A program made the position numbers and the translations under genes. A DNA stretch of 64,000 bases from JBLHZY01 sp050633265 (GTDB taxonomy: Bacteria; Pseudomonadota; Alphaproteobacteria; Rhodobacterales; Rhodobacteraceae): NCBI GenBank assembly GCA_050633265.1, contig JBOEGE010000005.1:645462-709461 (forward strand), in the 5' to 3' direction. Of the stretch, positions 32,929 to 42,380 are shown in pieces. Every line of letters begins with the position of its first letter. The stretch's first letter is position 1. The notes beneath the pieces are model-generated. The model did no database searches. It saw only the letters and a list, made by a program, of their open reading frames with translations, and was not told where the DNA came from.

Positions 32929-34740
32929 ATGGACGATCAAAACAAGAACCTAATCCTCGCAGTCGCTCTCAGCGGCCTCGTCATGCTTGTCTGGGCCGTA
33001 TGGTTTGCCCCAGAAGTTCCTGAGCAGCCGCTCCTGCCCCCATCCGCGACCGTCGCCTCCCAAAGCGACACGCAGATCGCAACCCCATCGGCCGCGGATC
33101 AAAACGCAACAACAGCGGGCACACCAGACGCCACCATTGAAAAAGCTGATGCACCGCGCATTTCCATCGACACGCCGCGCCTGCAAGGCTCCATCTCGCT
33201 ACAAGGCGGGCGCATTGATGATCTTTCCCTCAAAGATTACCGCGAAACCCTTGATCCGCAGAGTGATTTTGTCCGCCTCCTTTCGCCCGTTGGCAGCGAA
33301 CACCCCTATTACGCCGTCTATGGCTGGGCCCCTGGCGGCCAATTGCAAGATAGCGATGTCCCCGGCCCCAATACCGAATGGACCCTTGAAAGCGGGTCAG
33401 CCCTTGGCCTCAACACCCCCATTTCGCTCAAATGGGACAATGGCGCAGGCCTGATCTTCCATCGCACCATCGCAATCGACGCCAACTATATGTTCACCGT
33501 TGAGCAATCCGTTGAGAACACTGGCACGGCGGCCGTTCGCTTGGCCCCTTATGGCCTGCTAGAGCGCCGCAGATTGCCCGAGCTTGAAAACTTCTTCGTT
33601 CTGCATGAAGGCGTTGTGCGCCTAACGGATGATGAACTCTCGGAAACCAAATACAAAAAAATGCCCGATATGGATTTCGTGGAGCGCGAAGGCGCGCGTG
33701 CCGAAGTCACCGAAGTGCAGGAAAACGGCTGGATCGGCTTTACCGATAAAAACTGGATGACAACGCTTGTTCCCATGCCCGGCCAAAGCTTTCGCGCGGC
33801 CGCAAAATACTCGGATCGTACAGAAACCTATCAAACCTATATCAGCCTTCCAACGCTCGACGTGGCCCCCGGCACAACAAGCACCGCCAAGACAATGCTG
33901 TTTTCCGGCGCCAAAGAATGGGAAGCCATTCGCGATTACGAAAAGAACCGTGGCATCAAAAAATTCGTCGATTCAATCGATTGGGGCTGGTTCTATTTCT
34001 TGACCAAGCCGATTTTCATGGTCCTTCACTGGCTCAACGGCCTGATCGGCAATATGGGTTGGTCGATCATCGCACTTACACTGCTGATCAAAGCGATCCT
34101 CTTCCCGCTGGCCTATAAATCTTATGTTTCCATGGCCAAAATGAAAGAGCTTCAGCCGCGCATGGCGAAGATCAAAGAAAAGGTCGGCGATGACCGCGCC
34201 AAATTGCAACAAGAAACCATGGCGCTCTATAAGGCGGAAAAGGTCAATCCGGCCGCGGGCTGTCTGCCGCTCATCTTGCAAATTCCGATTTTCTTCTCGC
34301 TCTACAAAGTGATCTTTGTGACGATTGAGCTGCGCCACGCGCCTTGGTTTGGCTGGATTCGCGATCTTTCCGCGCCCGATCCCTCATCGATCCTCAATCT
34401 CTTTGGCCTTCTGCCAAATGGCGTACCTGGCCCGGATTCGGCGCTTGCTCTGATCTCGCTTGGCATCCTGCCAATCCTGCTCGGTATCTCGATGTATCTT
34501 CAGCAAAAGCTCAACCCTGCCCCCGCCGATCCGGCGCAGGCCATGATCTTTGCCTGGATGCCATGGGTCTTTATGTTCATGCTGGGCCGCTTTGCCTCGG
34601 GGCTGGTGATCTACTGGATCGCCAACAACATGATCACCTTCACCCAGCAATATATCATCATGCGCAGCCACGGCCACAAACCGGATGTCCTGGGCAATAT
34701 TTTCAAAACCTTCAAACGCAAAGACCGCGACGCAAAATAG
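32929..34740 (+). CDS. yidC: Membrane protein insertase YidC
   Basis: A 603-residue YidC with the Gram-negative layout: an N-terminal membrane segment (ILAVALSGLVMLVWAVWFAP), a large periplasmic domain to about residue 350, and five C-terminal membrane segments including NPAAGCLPLILQIPIFFSLY. It inserts proteins into the inner membrane alone or with SecY. Linked with rpmH, rnpA and yidD as in most bacteria. Confidence 0.96.
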   Translation: MDDQNKNLILAVALSGLVMLVWAVWFAPEVPEQPLLPPSATVASQSDTQIATPSAADQNATTAGTPDATIEKADAPRISIDTPRLQGSISLQGGRIDDLSLKDYRETLDPQSDFVRLLSPVGSEHPYYAVYGWAPGGQLQDSDVPGPNTEWTLESGSALGLNTPISLKWDNGAGLIFHRTIAIDANYMFTVEQSVENTGTAAVRLAPYGLLERRRLPELENFFVLHEGVVRLTDDELSETKYKKMPDMDFVEREGARAEVTEVQENGWIGFTDKNWMTTLVPMPGQSFRAAAKYSDRTETYQTYISLPTLDVAPGTTSTAKTMLFSGAKEWEAIRDYEKNRGIKKFVDSIDWGWFYFLTKPIFMVLHWLNGLIGNMGWSIIALTLLIKAILFPLAYKSYVSMAKMKELQPRMAKIKEKVGDDRAKLQQETMALYKAEKVNPAAGCLPLILQIPIFFSLYKVIFVTIELRHAPWFGWIRDLSAPDPSSILNLFGLLPNGVPGPDSALALISLGILPILLGISMYLQQKLNPAPADPAQAMIFAWMPWVFMFMLGRFASGLVIYWIANNMITFTQQYIIMRSHGHKPDVLGNIFKTFKRKDRDAK

Positions 34741-34765
34741 CGCGGCTCTGGCGCCGGAGAGCCCC

Positions 34766-35413
34766 ATGCAACTGCCCTTTCCATTCGCCGAACCAAGCGA
34801 AGACGCCATAGAAAAAGGCCGCAAACTCTTTGCCGGAGAGACGGATTTTCTTAAGGGCGTTGTCGCGATGGATGGCATGCCGCCCGATGATCGGCTGGAA
34901 TTCTGCTTTGCGGGCCGCTCCAACGTTGGCAAATCAACGCTGATCAACGCGCTGACAGGGCGCAAAGCCCTCGCGCGCGCTTCAAATACGCCCGGCCGCA
35001 CCCAAGAGATCAACTTTTTCACCTGCGCTGAAAGCCATTATCTTGTCGATCTGCCCGGCTATGGCTTTGCCAATGCTCCCGTGAAAATCGTCGAGAAATG
35101 GCAGCGCTTGCTCAAAGCCTACCTCTCGGGGCGGGCCTCACTGCGCCGCGCCTTTGTTTTGATTGATAGCCGCCACGGGGTGAAACCTGTGGATGAAGAG
35201 ATCATGAGCCTGCTGGATCGCTCGGCGGTAACTTTTCAAGTCGTCCTGACCAAGGATGATAAGGTAAAGGATCGGGATCGTGAGGCCATGTTTGCGCAAG
35301 TGCGTGCCGCCCTTTCCAAACATCCCGCCGCCTTTCCAGAGATCGTCTCGACCTCAAGCGAAAGCGGCCAGGGCATCAGCGATCTGCGCGCCATTATTGC
35401 CACGCTGGTTTAA
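34766..35413 (+). CDS. yihA: Ribosome biogenesis GTP-binding protein YihA/EngB
   Basis: A 215-residue GTPase (start MQLPFPFAEPS). The G1 loop is FAGRSNVGKSTLINALTGR, G3 is DLPGYGFA and G4 is LTKDDKV. It takes part in large-subunit assembly. ATG at 34766 is 25 nt after the yidC stop; the earlier frame start inside yidC is not needed. Confidence 0.94.
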   Translation: MQLPFPFAEPSEDAIEKGRKLFAGETDFLKGVVAMDGMPPDDRLEFCFAGRSNVGKSTLINALTGRKALARASNTPGRTQEINFFTCAESHYLVDLPGYGFANAPVKIVEKWQRLLKAYLSGRASLRRAFVLIDSRHGVKPVDEEIMSLLDRSAVTFQVVLTKDDKVKDRDREAMFAQVRAALSKHPAAFPEIVSTSSESGQGISDLRAIIATLV

Positions 35414-35508
35414 TCGCCCCCAAGCGCGCTAACCTCTTGCACCCAAAGCAGGTATCGCAATAATGCGAGCATTGCGCATAGGCGCACGCCCTTTGGAACG
35501 TTGCAGAA

Positions 35509-36372
35509 ATGAAACCGCAGAACATGAACCGAGACTGGCCCGCCACCGCCCGCACCCTTAGCCAAGCCCTGCCCTATTTGCAGCGCTACGAGGGCGCGAC
35601 TGTTGTTATCAAACTGGGCGGCCATGCGATGGGCTCAGACGAGACGATGGACAGCTTCGCGCGCGATGTGGTCTTGATGCAGCAAGTCGGGGTGAAGCCT
35701 GTGATCGTTCATGGCGGCGGCCCGATGATCAATGAAATGCTCGCCAAACTCGATATCAAATCTGAGTTCGTGAACGGCAAACGGGTGACCGATAAAGCCA
35801 CTGTTGAAGTGGTTGAAATGGTGCTTTCGGGCCTTGTGAACAAACGGATCGTTCAGGCGCTGAATGCCCAGGGCGGCCGCGCGATTGGCATCTCGGGCAA
35901 GGACGCAAACTTGATGATTTGCGAACAAACCAACCCCGACCTTGGCTTTGTTGGCACCCCGAAAGAAATGCACCCCGAAATCCTGACCCAACTTGGTGAG
36001 GCCGGATTGATCCCCGTGATTGCCCCTCTTGGCGCGGGCCGCAACGGCGAAACATTTAACGTAAACGGCGATACGGCCGCCGGGGCGATTGCCGGCGCGC
36101 TCAAGGCGGATCGCTTGCTTTTGCTCACCGATGTGGCGGGCGTAAAGGGCGCCGACGGCGAGGTTTTGACATCGCTCAACTCCCAGCAAATCCGCGCCTT
36201 GACCGAAGAAGGCGTTATCGCGGGCGGCATGATCCCCAAGACCGAAACAGCGCTGGATGCTCTGGATGGTGGGGTGCGCGCGGTGGTTATTCTCGATGGG
36301 CGCGCGCCGAATGCCTGTTTGCTTGAGCTTTATACCGAGCATGGCGCTGGCTCTCTGATCCGCGCCAACTGA
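35509..36372 (+). CDS. argB: Acetylglutamate kinase
   Basis: A 287-residue amino-acid kinase for the second step of arginine synthesis (N-acetylglutamate to its phosphate). It carries VIKLGGHAMGSDE, VIVHGGGPMINEMLAKL and the nucleotide region LTDVAGVKGADGEVL; ends with DGRAPNACLLEL-type closure. Overlaps the next gene in a TGATG. Confidence 0.96.
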   Translation: MKPQNMNRDWPATARTLSQALPYLQRYEGATVVIKLGGHAMGSDETMDSFARDVVLMQQVGVKPVIVHGGGPMINEMLAKLDIKSEFVNGKRVTDKATVEVVEMVLSGLVNKRIVQALNAQGGRAIGISGKDANLMICEQTNPDLGFVGTPKEMHPEILTQLGEAGLIPVIAPLGAGRNGETFNVNGDTAAGAIAGALKADRLLLLTDVAGVKGADGEVLTSLNSQQIRALTEEGVIAGGMIPKTETALDALDGGVRAVVILDGRAPNACLLELYTEHGAGSLIRAN

Positions 36373-36872
36373 TGCGGCTGATCCTCGCCCGCCACGCCAA
36401 ATCAAGCTGGGGCGACCCGCTTCAAGAAGATTTCGATCGCACTCTGAATGAGCGGGGCCGTGCCTCGGCCGTGGCGATCGGGCAATGGTTGCAAAGCAAG
36501 GGCTATATGCCGGATCGTATCTTATGCTCTGCGGCGGCGCGCACCCAAGAAACCTGCAATTTGATGCTTGGCGCTTTTGATCCAAAGCCGCAGGTCGAAC
36601 GGATTGAGCGGCTCTATCTGGCCAGCCCGCAAACCCTGCTTCAATATATCAAACGTGCCGATGGCGATTGTTTGATGGTGATCGCGCATAATCCGGGCAT
36701 CGCGGAACTTGCGCACATGTTGGCCAAATCCCCGGCCGCGCATGCCGATTTCGCCCGCTACCCCACCTGCGCAACCAGCGTTTTTGAGATCAAAGCGCCC
36801 CATTGGGCAGAGCTCGCCAGCGCGCAGAATGATGTGATCGACTTCGCCGTTCCGCGCGATTTGATCGGCTAA
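36372..36872 (+). CDS. SixA-like phosphohistidine phosphatase (histidine phosphatase superfamily)
   Basis: A 166-residue protein with the catalytic start MRLILARHAKS (RHG-type RHA), the arginine in SAAARTQET and the second histidine in MVIAHNPG. These are the residues of the histidine phosphatase superfamily, SixA branch. Coupled to argB by a TGATG overlap. Substrate unproven. Confidence 0.88.
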   Translation: MRLILARHAKSSWGDPLQEDFDRTLNERGRASAVAIGQWLQSKGYMPDRILCSAAARTQETCNLMLGAFDPKPQVERIERLYLASPQTLLQYIKRADGDCLMVIAHNPGIAELAHMLAKSPAAHADFARYPTCATSVFEIKAPHWAELASAQNDVIDFAVPRDLIG

Positions 36873-36908
36873 GCTGCGCCGCCAATACCCCACGCCCCCA
36901 AAAGGAAA

Positions 36909-36935
36909 CGGCCCCGATGCATCGCACCGGAGCCG
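36909..36935. terminator. Convergent terminator hairpin
   Basis: CGGCCCCG (36909-36916) and CGGAGCCG (36928-36935) pair with one mismatch between two convergent genes. On the minus strand it is followed by TTTCCTTTT, so it best serves the aap operon. Confidence 0.5.
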
Positions 36936-36961
36936 CATAAATCTGCGCTTTTGAGCGGGGC

Positions 36962-37747
36962 TTAGTGCCCGAGGATCTGGCTCAGGAAAAGCTTGGTGCG
37001 CTCAGATTTGGGGTTGTTGAAGAACTCTTCTGGCTCGTTCTGCTCAACAATCTGCCCCTGATCCATAAAGATAACGCGGTTGGCCACTTGGCGGGCAAAG
37101 CCCATCTCATGGGTCACGCAAAGCATGGTCATGCCTTCTTCGGCAAGCTCGATCATGGTGTCCAACACCTCTTTGATCATCTCAGGATCAAGGGCCGATG
37201 TTGGCTCATCAAACAGCATGATGCGCGGCTTCATGCAGAGCGAGCGGGCAATCGCCACGCGCTGCTGCTGACCGCCGGAAAGCTGGCCCGGATATTTCAT
37301 CGCCTGATCCGGGATCTTCACCTTCTCAAGGAAATGCATCGCGATCTCTTCGGCCTCGCGCTTGGGCGTCTTGCGCACATACATCGGCGCAAGTGTGCAA
37401 TTTTCCAAGATTGTAAGGTGTGGGAACAAGTTGAAATGCTGGAAACACATGCCAACTTCAGAGCGGATTTTATCAATGTTCTTCAGGTCAGAGGTAAGCT
37501 CAATCCCATCAACGATGATTTGCCCTTTCTGATGCTCCTCAAGGCGATTGATGCAACGGATCATCGTTGATTTGCCCGAGCCAGACGGCCCTGCAATCAC
37601 GATCCGCTCGCCCCGCTGAACGGTGAGATTGATATCGCGCAGAACATGGAACGTGCCGTACCATTTGTTCATATTGGTCATCTGGATCGCAATCTCGTCA
37701 GAGACTTGCAATTGCTTACGATCGATTGTGGATGCGAGTTCAGTCAT
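36962..37747 (-). CDS. aapP: General L-amino acid ABC transporter ATP-binding protein
   Basis: A 261-residue ABC ATPase. Walker A is IAGPSGSGKST, the signature is PGQLSGGQQQRVAIARSL, Walker B is IMLFDEPTSALDPEM. It energises the AapQ-AapM permease pair; it is last in the aapJQMP operon, 12 nt after aapM. Confidence 0.95.
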   Translation of the reverse strand: MTELASTIDRKQLQVSDEIAIQMTNMNKWYGTFHVLRDINLTVQRGERIVIAGPSGSGKSTMIRCINRLEEHQKGQIIVDGIELTSDLKNIDKIRSEVGMCFQHFNLFPHLTILENCTLAPMYVRKTPKREAEEIAMHFLEKVKIPDQAMKYPGQLSGGQQQRVAIARSLCMKPRIMLFDEPTSALDPEMIKEVLDTMIELAEEGMTMLCVTHEMGFARQVANRVIFMDQGQIVEQNEPEEFFNNPKSERTKLFLSQILGH

Positions 37748-37759
37748 GTCTGAACCTCC

Positions 37760-39079
37760 TTAACGGTGATCTGTGCGGAGCTTTTGCTCCAGATATTGCG
37801 AATAACGGGACATCGAGAAACAGACGACCCAGAAGACAACGCCAACGAAAATGAACAGCTCCCAATAGACGCCATTCCAATCCGTCGAGGCCCGGATCGC
37901 CCCGGTGAAACCGATCATGTCGAAGATGCCGATGAACACCACAAGCGTGGTATCCTTAAACAACCCGATGAACGTGTTCACGATGCCAGGGATCGAAATC
38001 TTGAGCGCCTGTGGCATGATGATCAGCCGCTGCGCCTTCCAATAATCAAGCCCAAGCGCATCTGCTGCTTCATACTGGCCCCGTGGAAGGGCCGCGAGCC
38101 CGCCGCGGATCACTTCGGCCATATAGGCAGAAGCAAAGAGCGTTACCATGATGATCACCCGCAGGATAATATCAAAGTTCGTCCCCTTTGGCAGGAAGTA
38201 ATTGAGCAGCAAAGACGCGGTAAACAGCAAGGTGATCAGCGGAACGCCGCGGATGAACTCGATGAAGCCAACGCAGATTGCCTTAACGATTGGCAGGTGC
38301 GATTGCCGCCCAAGCGCAAGAACGATCCCCAGCGGCAGGGAAAGAACGATCCCCGAAACCCCGATGATGACCGAGATCATAAAGCCGCCGACTTCTTTGG
38401 ACTGAACGCTTTGGATCGAAAGCGGGATGATGCTTTCAAGCGCCGAGGCCGCCGCGCCACAAGCAAAGAGCCACCAGATCACAGGCACAAGCGCGCTCAT
38501 GATCACACCAAGCAGCGTGCCACCGATTTTCTCAAAGATACTGTAAGCCGCAAAGCCAAGGAAAAATCCTGCGATCACCATCAAAGGCAGCCAAACAGAA
38601 CCGCCCCAAACCAGCCAATAAAGCACGAAGGGATAAAGCGCCGAAAAGATCATCATTTTGCGCGGCAGCTTGTCAAAGAGGATCGGAGCAATGGCAACAA
38701 GAAGCAGAACCGCCGCGAGATTGGCGCGCCAGTAAAGCTCTTGCGGATAAAAGCCATAGGTCAGCTGATGCCAGCGATCTTTGATCACCGCAAAACAGGC
38801 CGATGGCTCGCCGCCATTCATCGCATCGCGGATCTCACGGCATTCCGTAAGATTATCCGCATGCCAGATTGAATTGAGGAACCAAGGCCCAAGATGCGCG
38901 CCAACATAATAGATCAGGTAAAGCGAAACCAAAGTCAGGATCGTGTTGAACCATCCCGAAAAGAGGTTCTCCCGGAGCCATTTGATAATGCCGATTTGTG
39001 TTGATGGCGGGGCCATTTCTTCGAGCATTTCTTCTCGAACATAGCCGATGCCCGACGGGGATGAATCTAGATTGCTCAT
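37760..39079 (-). CDS. aapM: General L-amino acid ABC transporter permease AapM
   Basis: A 439-residue inner-membrane permease of the HisM type with the AapM-specific long N-terminal part. The conserved cytoplasmic loop is EVIRGGLAALPRGQYEAADALG. It follows aapQ with only one base between the stop and start codons. If AapQ is not made, AapM lacks its usual partner. Confidence 0.95.
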   Translation of the reverse strand: MSNLDSSPSGIGYVREEMLEEMAPPSTQIGIIKWLRENLFSGWFNTILTLVSLYLIYYVGAHLGPWFLNSIWHADNLTECREIRDAMNGGEPSACFAVIKDRWHQLTYGFYPQELYWRANLAAVLLLVAIAPILFDKLPRKMMIFSALYPFVLYWLVWGGSVWLPLMVIAGFFLGFAAYSIFEKIGGTLLGVIMSALVPVIWWLFACGAAASALESIIPLSIQSVQSKEVGGFMISVIIGVSGIVLSLPLGIVLALGRQSHLPIVKAICVGFIEFIRGVPLITLLFTASLLLNYFLPKGTNFDIILRVIIMVTLFASAYMAEVIRGGLAALPRGQYEAADALGLDYWKAQRLIIMPQALKISIPGIVNTFIGLFKDTTLVVFIGIFDMIGFTGAIRASTDWNGVYWELFIFVGVVFWVVCFSMSRYSQYLEQKLRTDHR

Positions 39080-39080
39080 C

Positions 39081-40298
39081 TCAACGCTCCTTCAATTTGA
39101 GGGAAGAGTTGTAGACATTCATGCTGCTCGAAACGATCAAAGAGATCACCAGATAGACCAGCATCATCAACAACATACACTCAAGCTCGCGCCCGGTCTG
39201 ATTGAGCGTGATGCCCCCCAGTGTTGAGCGCAGATCCATATAGCCCACAGCAATCGCGAGCGAAGAGTTCTTGGTGAGGTTGAGGAATTGCGAAATCAGC
39301 GGCGGAATAATCACCCGCATCGCTTGCGGCAGGATCACCAAGTTCATCGTGCGGCTTGGACGAATGCCAAGGGCAAACGCGGCCTCGGATTGCCCTTTGG
39401 ACACCGAAAGAATACCCGCGCGCACGTTCTCGGCAATAAAGGCGCCTGTATAGAAGGACAGAGCCAACCAAAGCGCGATGAACGAGTTGCGGATATGCAG
39501 GCCGTTTTGAAAGTTAAACCCCTTCAGCTCAGGATAGCTTAGCCCGATTGGGCGGCCCAAAGCATAATAGACGATCAATGTAGGAAGCACGAAGAGCCCC
39601 AGTTTGATCCAAACGTTCGGCAAGATTTGCCCCGTCGCTTCAAAGCGGCGATGCGCAAACCGGCCATAGGCCCAGATCGCAATGATCGAAAGCAGGAAGG
39701 TGAGAACAACAAAGACAGAGCCAACCTCTCAGACAGGGCGCGGGATATATGTGCCCCGGTTGGTAACGGCGATTGTTCCGTCTAGCAGCATCGAGGCCGT
39801 CGCATTATCGCCGCGAAATGCATTGGGGGCCGGGGTCGCTTCGCTCAAAATAGCAAAGAAGGCCACGATCCAAAGCAGCACAGGGATATTGCGGAACGTC
39901 TCGACATAGACCGTCATGATCTTGGCGGTCAGCCAGTTCTTGGAGAGCCGCAGAACACCTGCAATAACGCCGATGATCGTCGCCAAGATACAGCCAAGCA
40001 CCGCGATAAGCAGCGTATTTGTTAGGCCGATCAGCGAGGCGCGAAAATGCGTTGAATCGTTGGAATATTCGAGTGGGCGCTGGTTGATATCATAACCAGC
40101 ACGGTCCCATAGAAAGCCAAAGTTGAAATCCTTGCCTTGTACGGCGAGGTTGACGACCACGTTGTTCAGCAACCACCCAAAGGCCAGCATAAAGCCGATA
40201 ACGGCGATAACTTGGATTGTGATGGAACGGTAACGGGTATCGTAAAGGAGTTGGCTAATATGGAACGAGTCCTGTGAAGGATCGCTAATTGTCGTCAT
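39081..40298 (-). pseudogene. aapQ: General L-amino acid ABC permease AapQ, interrupted by one in-frame TGA
   Basis: Two halves of AapQ lie in exactly the same frame, separated only by a TGA codon (39731-39729). The 5' part (189 residues) ends RGTYIPRPV; after the stop the frame reads EVGSVFVVLTFLLSI and continues without error to 39081 with the loop ENVRAGILSVSKGQSEAAFALG. Together they would make about 405 residues, the normal AapQ length. A Trp codon (TGG) is usual at this spot in relatives as I recall, so TGG to TGA is the simple explanation: a nonsense mutation, a sequencing error, or less likely read-through. Confidence 0.85.
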
Positions 40299-40391
40299 GG
40301 CTGACGCCCCCGGTTGTCCCTTATGCGTTTCATTGTTGCAGCTCTGATGGCCGCTTGCCGTGCATAAGTGTTTCTTTGTTCGTAATATGAG

Positions 40392-40419
40392 AAGGGCGCG
40401 AGCTGTAACTCGCGCCCTT
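40392..40419 (-). terminator. 11-bp hairpin between aapJ and aapQ
   Basis: AAGGGCGCGAG (40392-40402) and CTCGCGCCCTT (40409-40419) pair perfectly. It follows the aapJ stop by 15 nt. Without a T-run it probably protects aapJ message or partly ends transcription so that the binding protein is made in excess. Confidence 0.6.
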
Positions 40420-40433
40420 CAATTTATGCGCTC

Positions 40434-41450
40434 TTAGCGGAAGGGCGGCGAGTACAGAAGACCGCCATCTTTCCACTGGCCGTTCAGGCCGCGTGCGATA
40501 CCGATGGGTGTCGACTCACCGATGTTGCGCTCAAAGCTTTCGCCGTAGTTGCCAACAGCCATGATCACGTTTTTCGCCCAATCAGCCGACAGGCCGAGCA
40601 TTTCGCCCAGATTGCCTTCTGTGCCGAGCAGACGATCAACTTCAGGATTGTCCGAACCGTTTGCAAGCTCAGCAACGTTTGCCGAAGTTACACCAAGCTC
40701 TTCAGCTGTGATCATCGCGTTGAGCGTCCAACGCGCAATGTCAGCCCATTCGCTGTCGCCGTGGCGCACTGCAGGTCCAAGCGGCTCTTTGGAAATGATC
40801 TCGGGAAGCACAACGTGATCGCCGGGATTTTCGAAAGTCGCACGTGTCGCAGCAAGGCCGGAAGCATCCGTTGTGAAAACGTCACAAGCGCCAGCAAGGT
40901 ATTGCTGCTGGGATTCTGCGTTGGTTTCAACTGGAACGGGCTCATAGCTGATGTTGTTCGAACCGAAGTAATCAGCAAGGTTGAGCTCTGTCGTTGTCCC
41001 GGTCTGGATACAAACCGTTGCGCCATCAAGTTCTTTGGCCGACGAAACGCCGAGACCTTTTGGAACCATGAAGCCCTGGCCATCATAGTAGTTCACGCCG
41101 ATGAACTCGAGTTTGAGATCAACATCGCGCGAGAATGTCCAAGTGGTGTTACGTGCAAGCAGATCAACTTCGCCCGAAGACAGCGCTGTGAAACGTGTTT
41201 GCGTTGTGAGCGGTGTGAAATCTACGGCCTTGGCATCGCCAAAGATCGCAGCGGCAACAGCGCGACATACATCAACGTCAAAGCCTTCCCATTCGCCATT
41301 GGCATCCGGTGCCGAGAAGCCAGCAAGGCCAGTCGATACACCGCAGTTGAGCTTGCCGCGTGCTTTTACGTCGTCAAGAGTGGCGGCTGACGCTGCACCG
41401 GCCGCAAGGCCAGCAACTGTCAACGCGCCAAGAATAAGGGTCTTTTTCAT
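40434..41450 (-). CDS. aapJ: General L-amino acid ABC transporter substrate-binding protein
   Basis: A 338-residue periplasmic binding protein with a signal peptide at residues 1-22 (ending GAASAATL). Family features: DDVKARGKLNCGVSTGLAGF, GEWEGFDVDVCRAVAAA, ATVCIQTGTTTELNLADYF. First gene of the aapJQMP operon. Confidence 0.96.
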   Translation of the reverse strand: MKKTLILGALTVAGLAAGAASAATLDDVKARGKLNCGVSTGLAGFSAPDANGEWEGFDVDVCRAVAAAIFGDAKAVDFTPLTTQTRFTALSSGEVDLLARNTTWTFSRDVDLKLEFIGVNYYDGQGFMVPKGLGVSSAKELDGATVCIQTGTTTELNLADYFGSNNISYEPVPVETNAESQQQYLAGACDVFTTDASGLAATRATFENPGDHVVLPEIISKEPLGPAVRHGDSEWADIARWTLNAMITAEELGVTSANVAELANGSDNPEVDRLLGTEGNLGEMLGLSADWAKNVIMAVGNYGESFERNIGESTPIGIARGLNGQWKDGGLLYSPPFR

Positions 41451-41533
41451 TTTTACCTCTTCCTGATTGTCCGCCCTTAGCGAGCGGTTCCTCCAGCCCT
41501 CCCCGGGCTGGGTGTGATACTGTGAGAGAGGAT

Positions 41534-41565
41534 CTCCCCCTCAGTGTCACTGAGTGTGGGGGGAT
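41534..41565. terminator. Long hairpin/palindrome upstream of aapJ
   Basis: CTCAGTG-t-CACTGAG (41540-41554) is a perfect palindrome flanked by TCCCCC and GGGGGGA, making a stem of up to about 15 pairs. It lies after the rarA-to-ATP12 operon and before aapJ, so it may end the former or regulate the latter. Confidence 0.5.
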
Positions 41566-41584
41566 TCATCCGTTTTCGTCAAGG

Positions 41585-41616
41585 GTTGGATCAAGGATTC
41601 TCATGATTAATCCAAC
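41585..41616. repeat. Inverted repeat in the aapJ upstream region
   Basis: GTTGGAT (41585-41591) and ATCCAAC (41610-41616) are perfect complements 18 nt apart, about 140-165 bp ahead of aapJ. A possible operator; no further support. Confidence 0.3.
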
Positions 41617-41657
41617 TTCCCCCTGCGGAAAGCGGATCATGCTAACTCTTTAGGCTG

Positions 41658-42380
41658 TCACGGTTTTGTGTGAACCAACTGGTAAAAAGTTAGCGCAGAC
41701 ATGAATGCGGCGCGTTTTACCTCGGCAAGCTCTGCGGCCTCATCGTCTTTGCCCCATTGCTCGATCTGCCAATCTTCATCAATCCGAGACAGATCCCAAA
41801 GCTGCGAAATCGGGGCATATTCGTGCAGTGCAGCAAAGCCGATAACCAGCGAACCCGACATAGCAACAAGGTCGTGAAACGCGGCCAATTCAAACGGATC
41901 AAGCGCATGAACACGCTCTCGAAGCGCGGCAATTGCGCCGCTGTCTTGGGGCTGATGGATCACGCCAGTGCGGGGCAAAAGCCGGGCATCTAACGCCGTT
42001 TCAGCCCAATCCAGAAGCGGATCCCAGGCCTGTGCTTGGCGCGCAATCAGCTCGGCCGGGCTTGCCGCACGATAACAAAGCAAATCGCTATCGCCATAAT
42101 CTGCAATCATATCAGCAACTTCGCTATGCTGCGCGGCCACTTTATCAAGCGCTGCATTCGCGCCGCGCGTGACAGGCATGCCCAAAGGATTGATCTTGCC
42201 CTCCTGTGCATCCCACTCGCGCGCAACCGCCTCAGCCATCGCGCGCGTTGGAAGAACAAGCGGCGTTTTGGCCGGCGTGCGCACCATGCGCCCATCAAGC
42301 CGCACCTCAAAGCCCGCCCCATCCGCAGCCGCTTCAACAGCCGTCTCTTTCCAGAATCGCTTCGCCGCCCAATCGCTCAT
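41658..42380 (-). CDS. ATP12-type F1-ATPase assembly chaperone
   Basis: A 240-residue member of the ATP12 family, found in mitochondria and alphaproteobacteria, where it helps assemble the F1 alpha subunit. Diagnostic segments are KRFWKETAVEAAADGAGFEV, VREWDAQEGKINPLGMPVTR (as AVAREWDAQEGKINPLGMP) and MIADYGDSDLLCYRA. Its start overlaps the pseudouridine synthase stop (ATGA). Its presence supports the alphaproteobacterial assignment. Confidence 0.94.
   Translation of the reverse strand: MSDWAAKRFWKETAVEAAADGAGFEVRLDGRMVRTPAKTPLVLPTRAMAEAVAREWDAQEGKINPLGMPVTRGANAALDKVAAQHSEVADMIADYGDSDLLCYRAASPAELIARQAQAWDPLLDWAETALDARLLPRTGVIHQPQDSGAIAALRERVHALDPFELAAFHDLVAMSGSLVIGFAALHEYAPISQLWDLSRIDEDWQIEQWGKDDEAAELAEVKRAAFMSALTFYQLVHTKP

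Noticed and set aside
39624..39728. Frameshift as the cause of the aapQ break
   Set aside because: The distance between the two halves is a multiple of three and the reading frame continues directly through the TGA; only a stop codon is involved.
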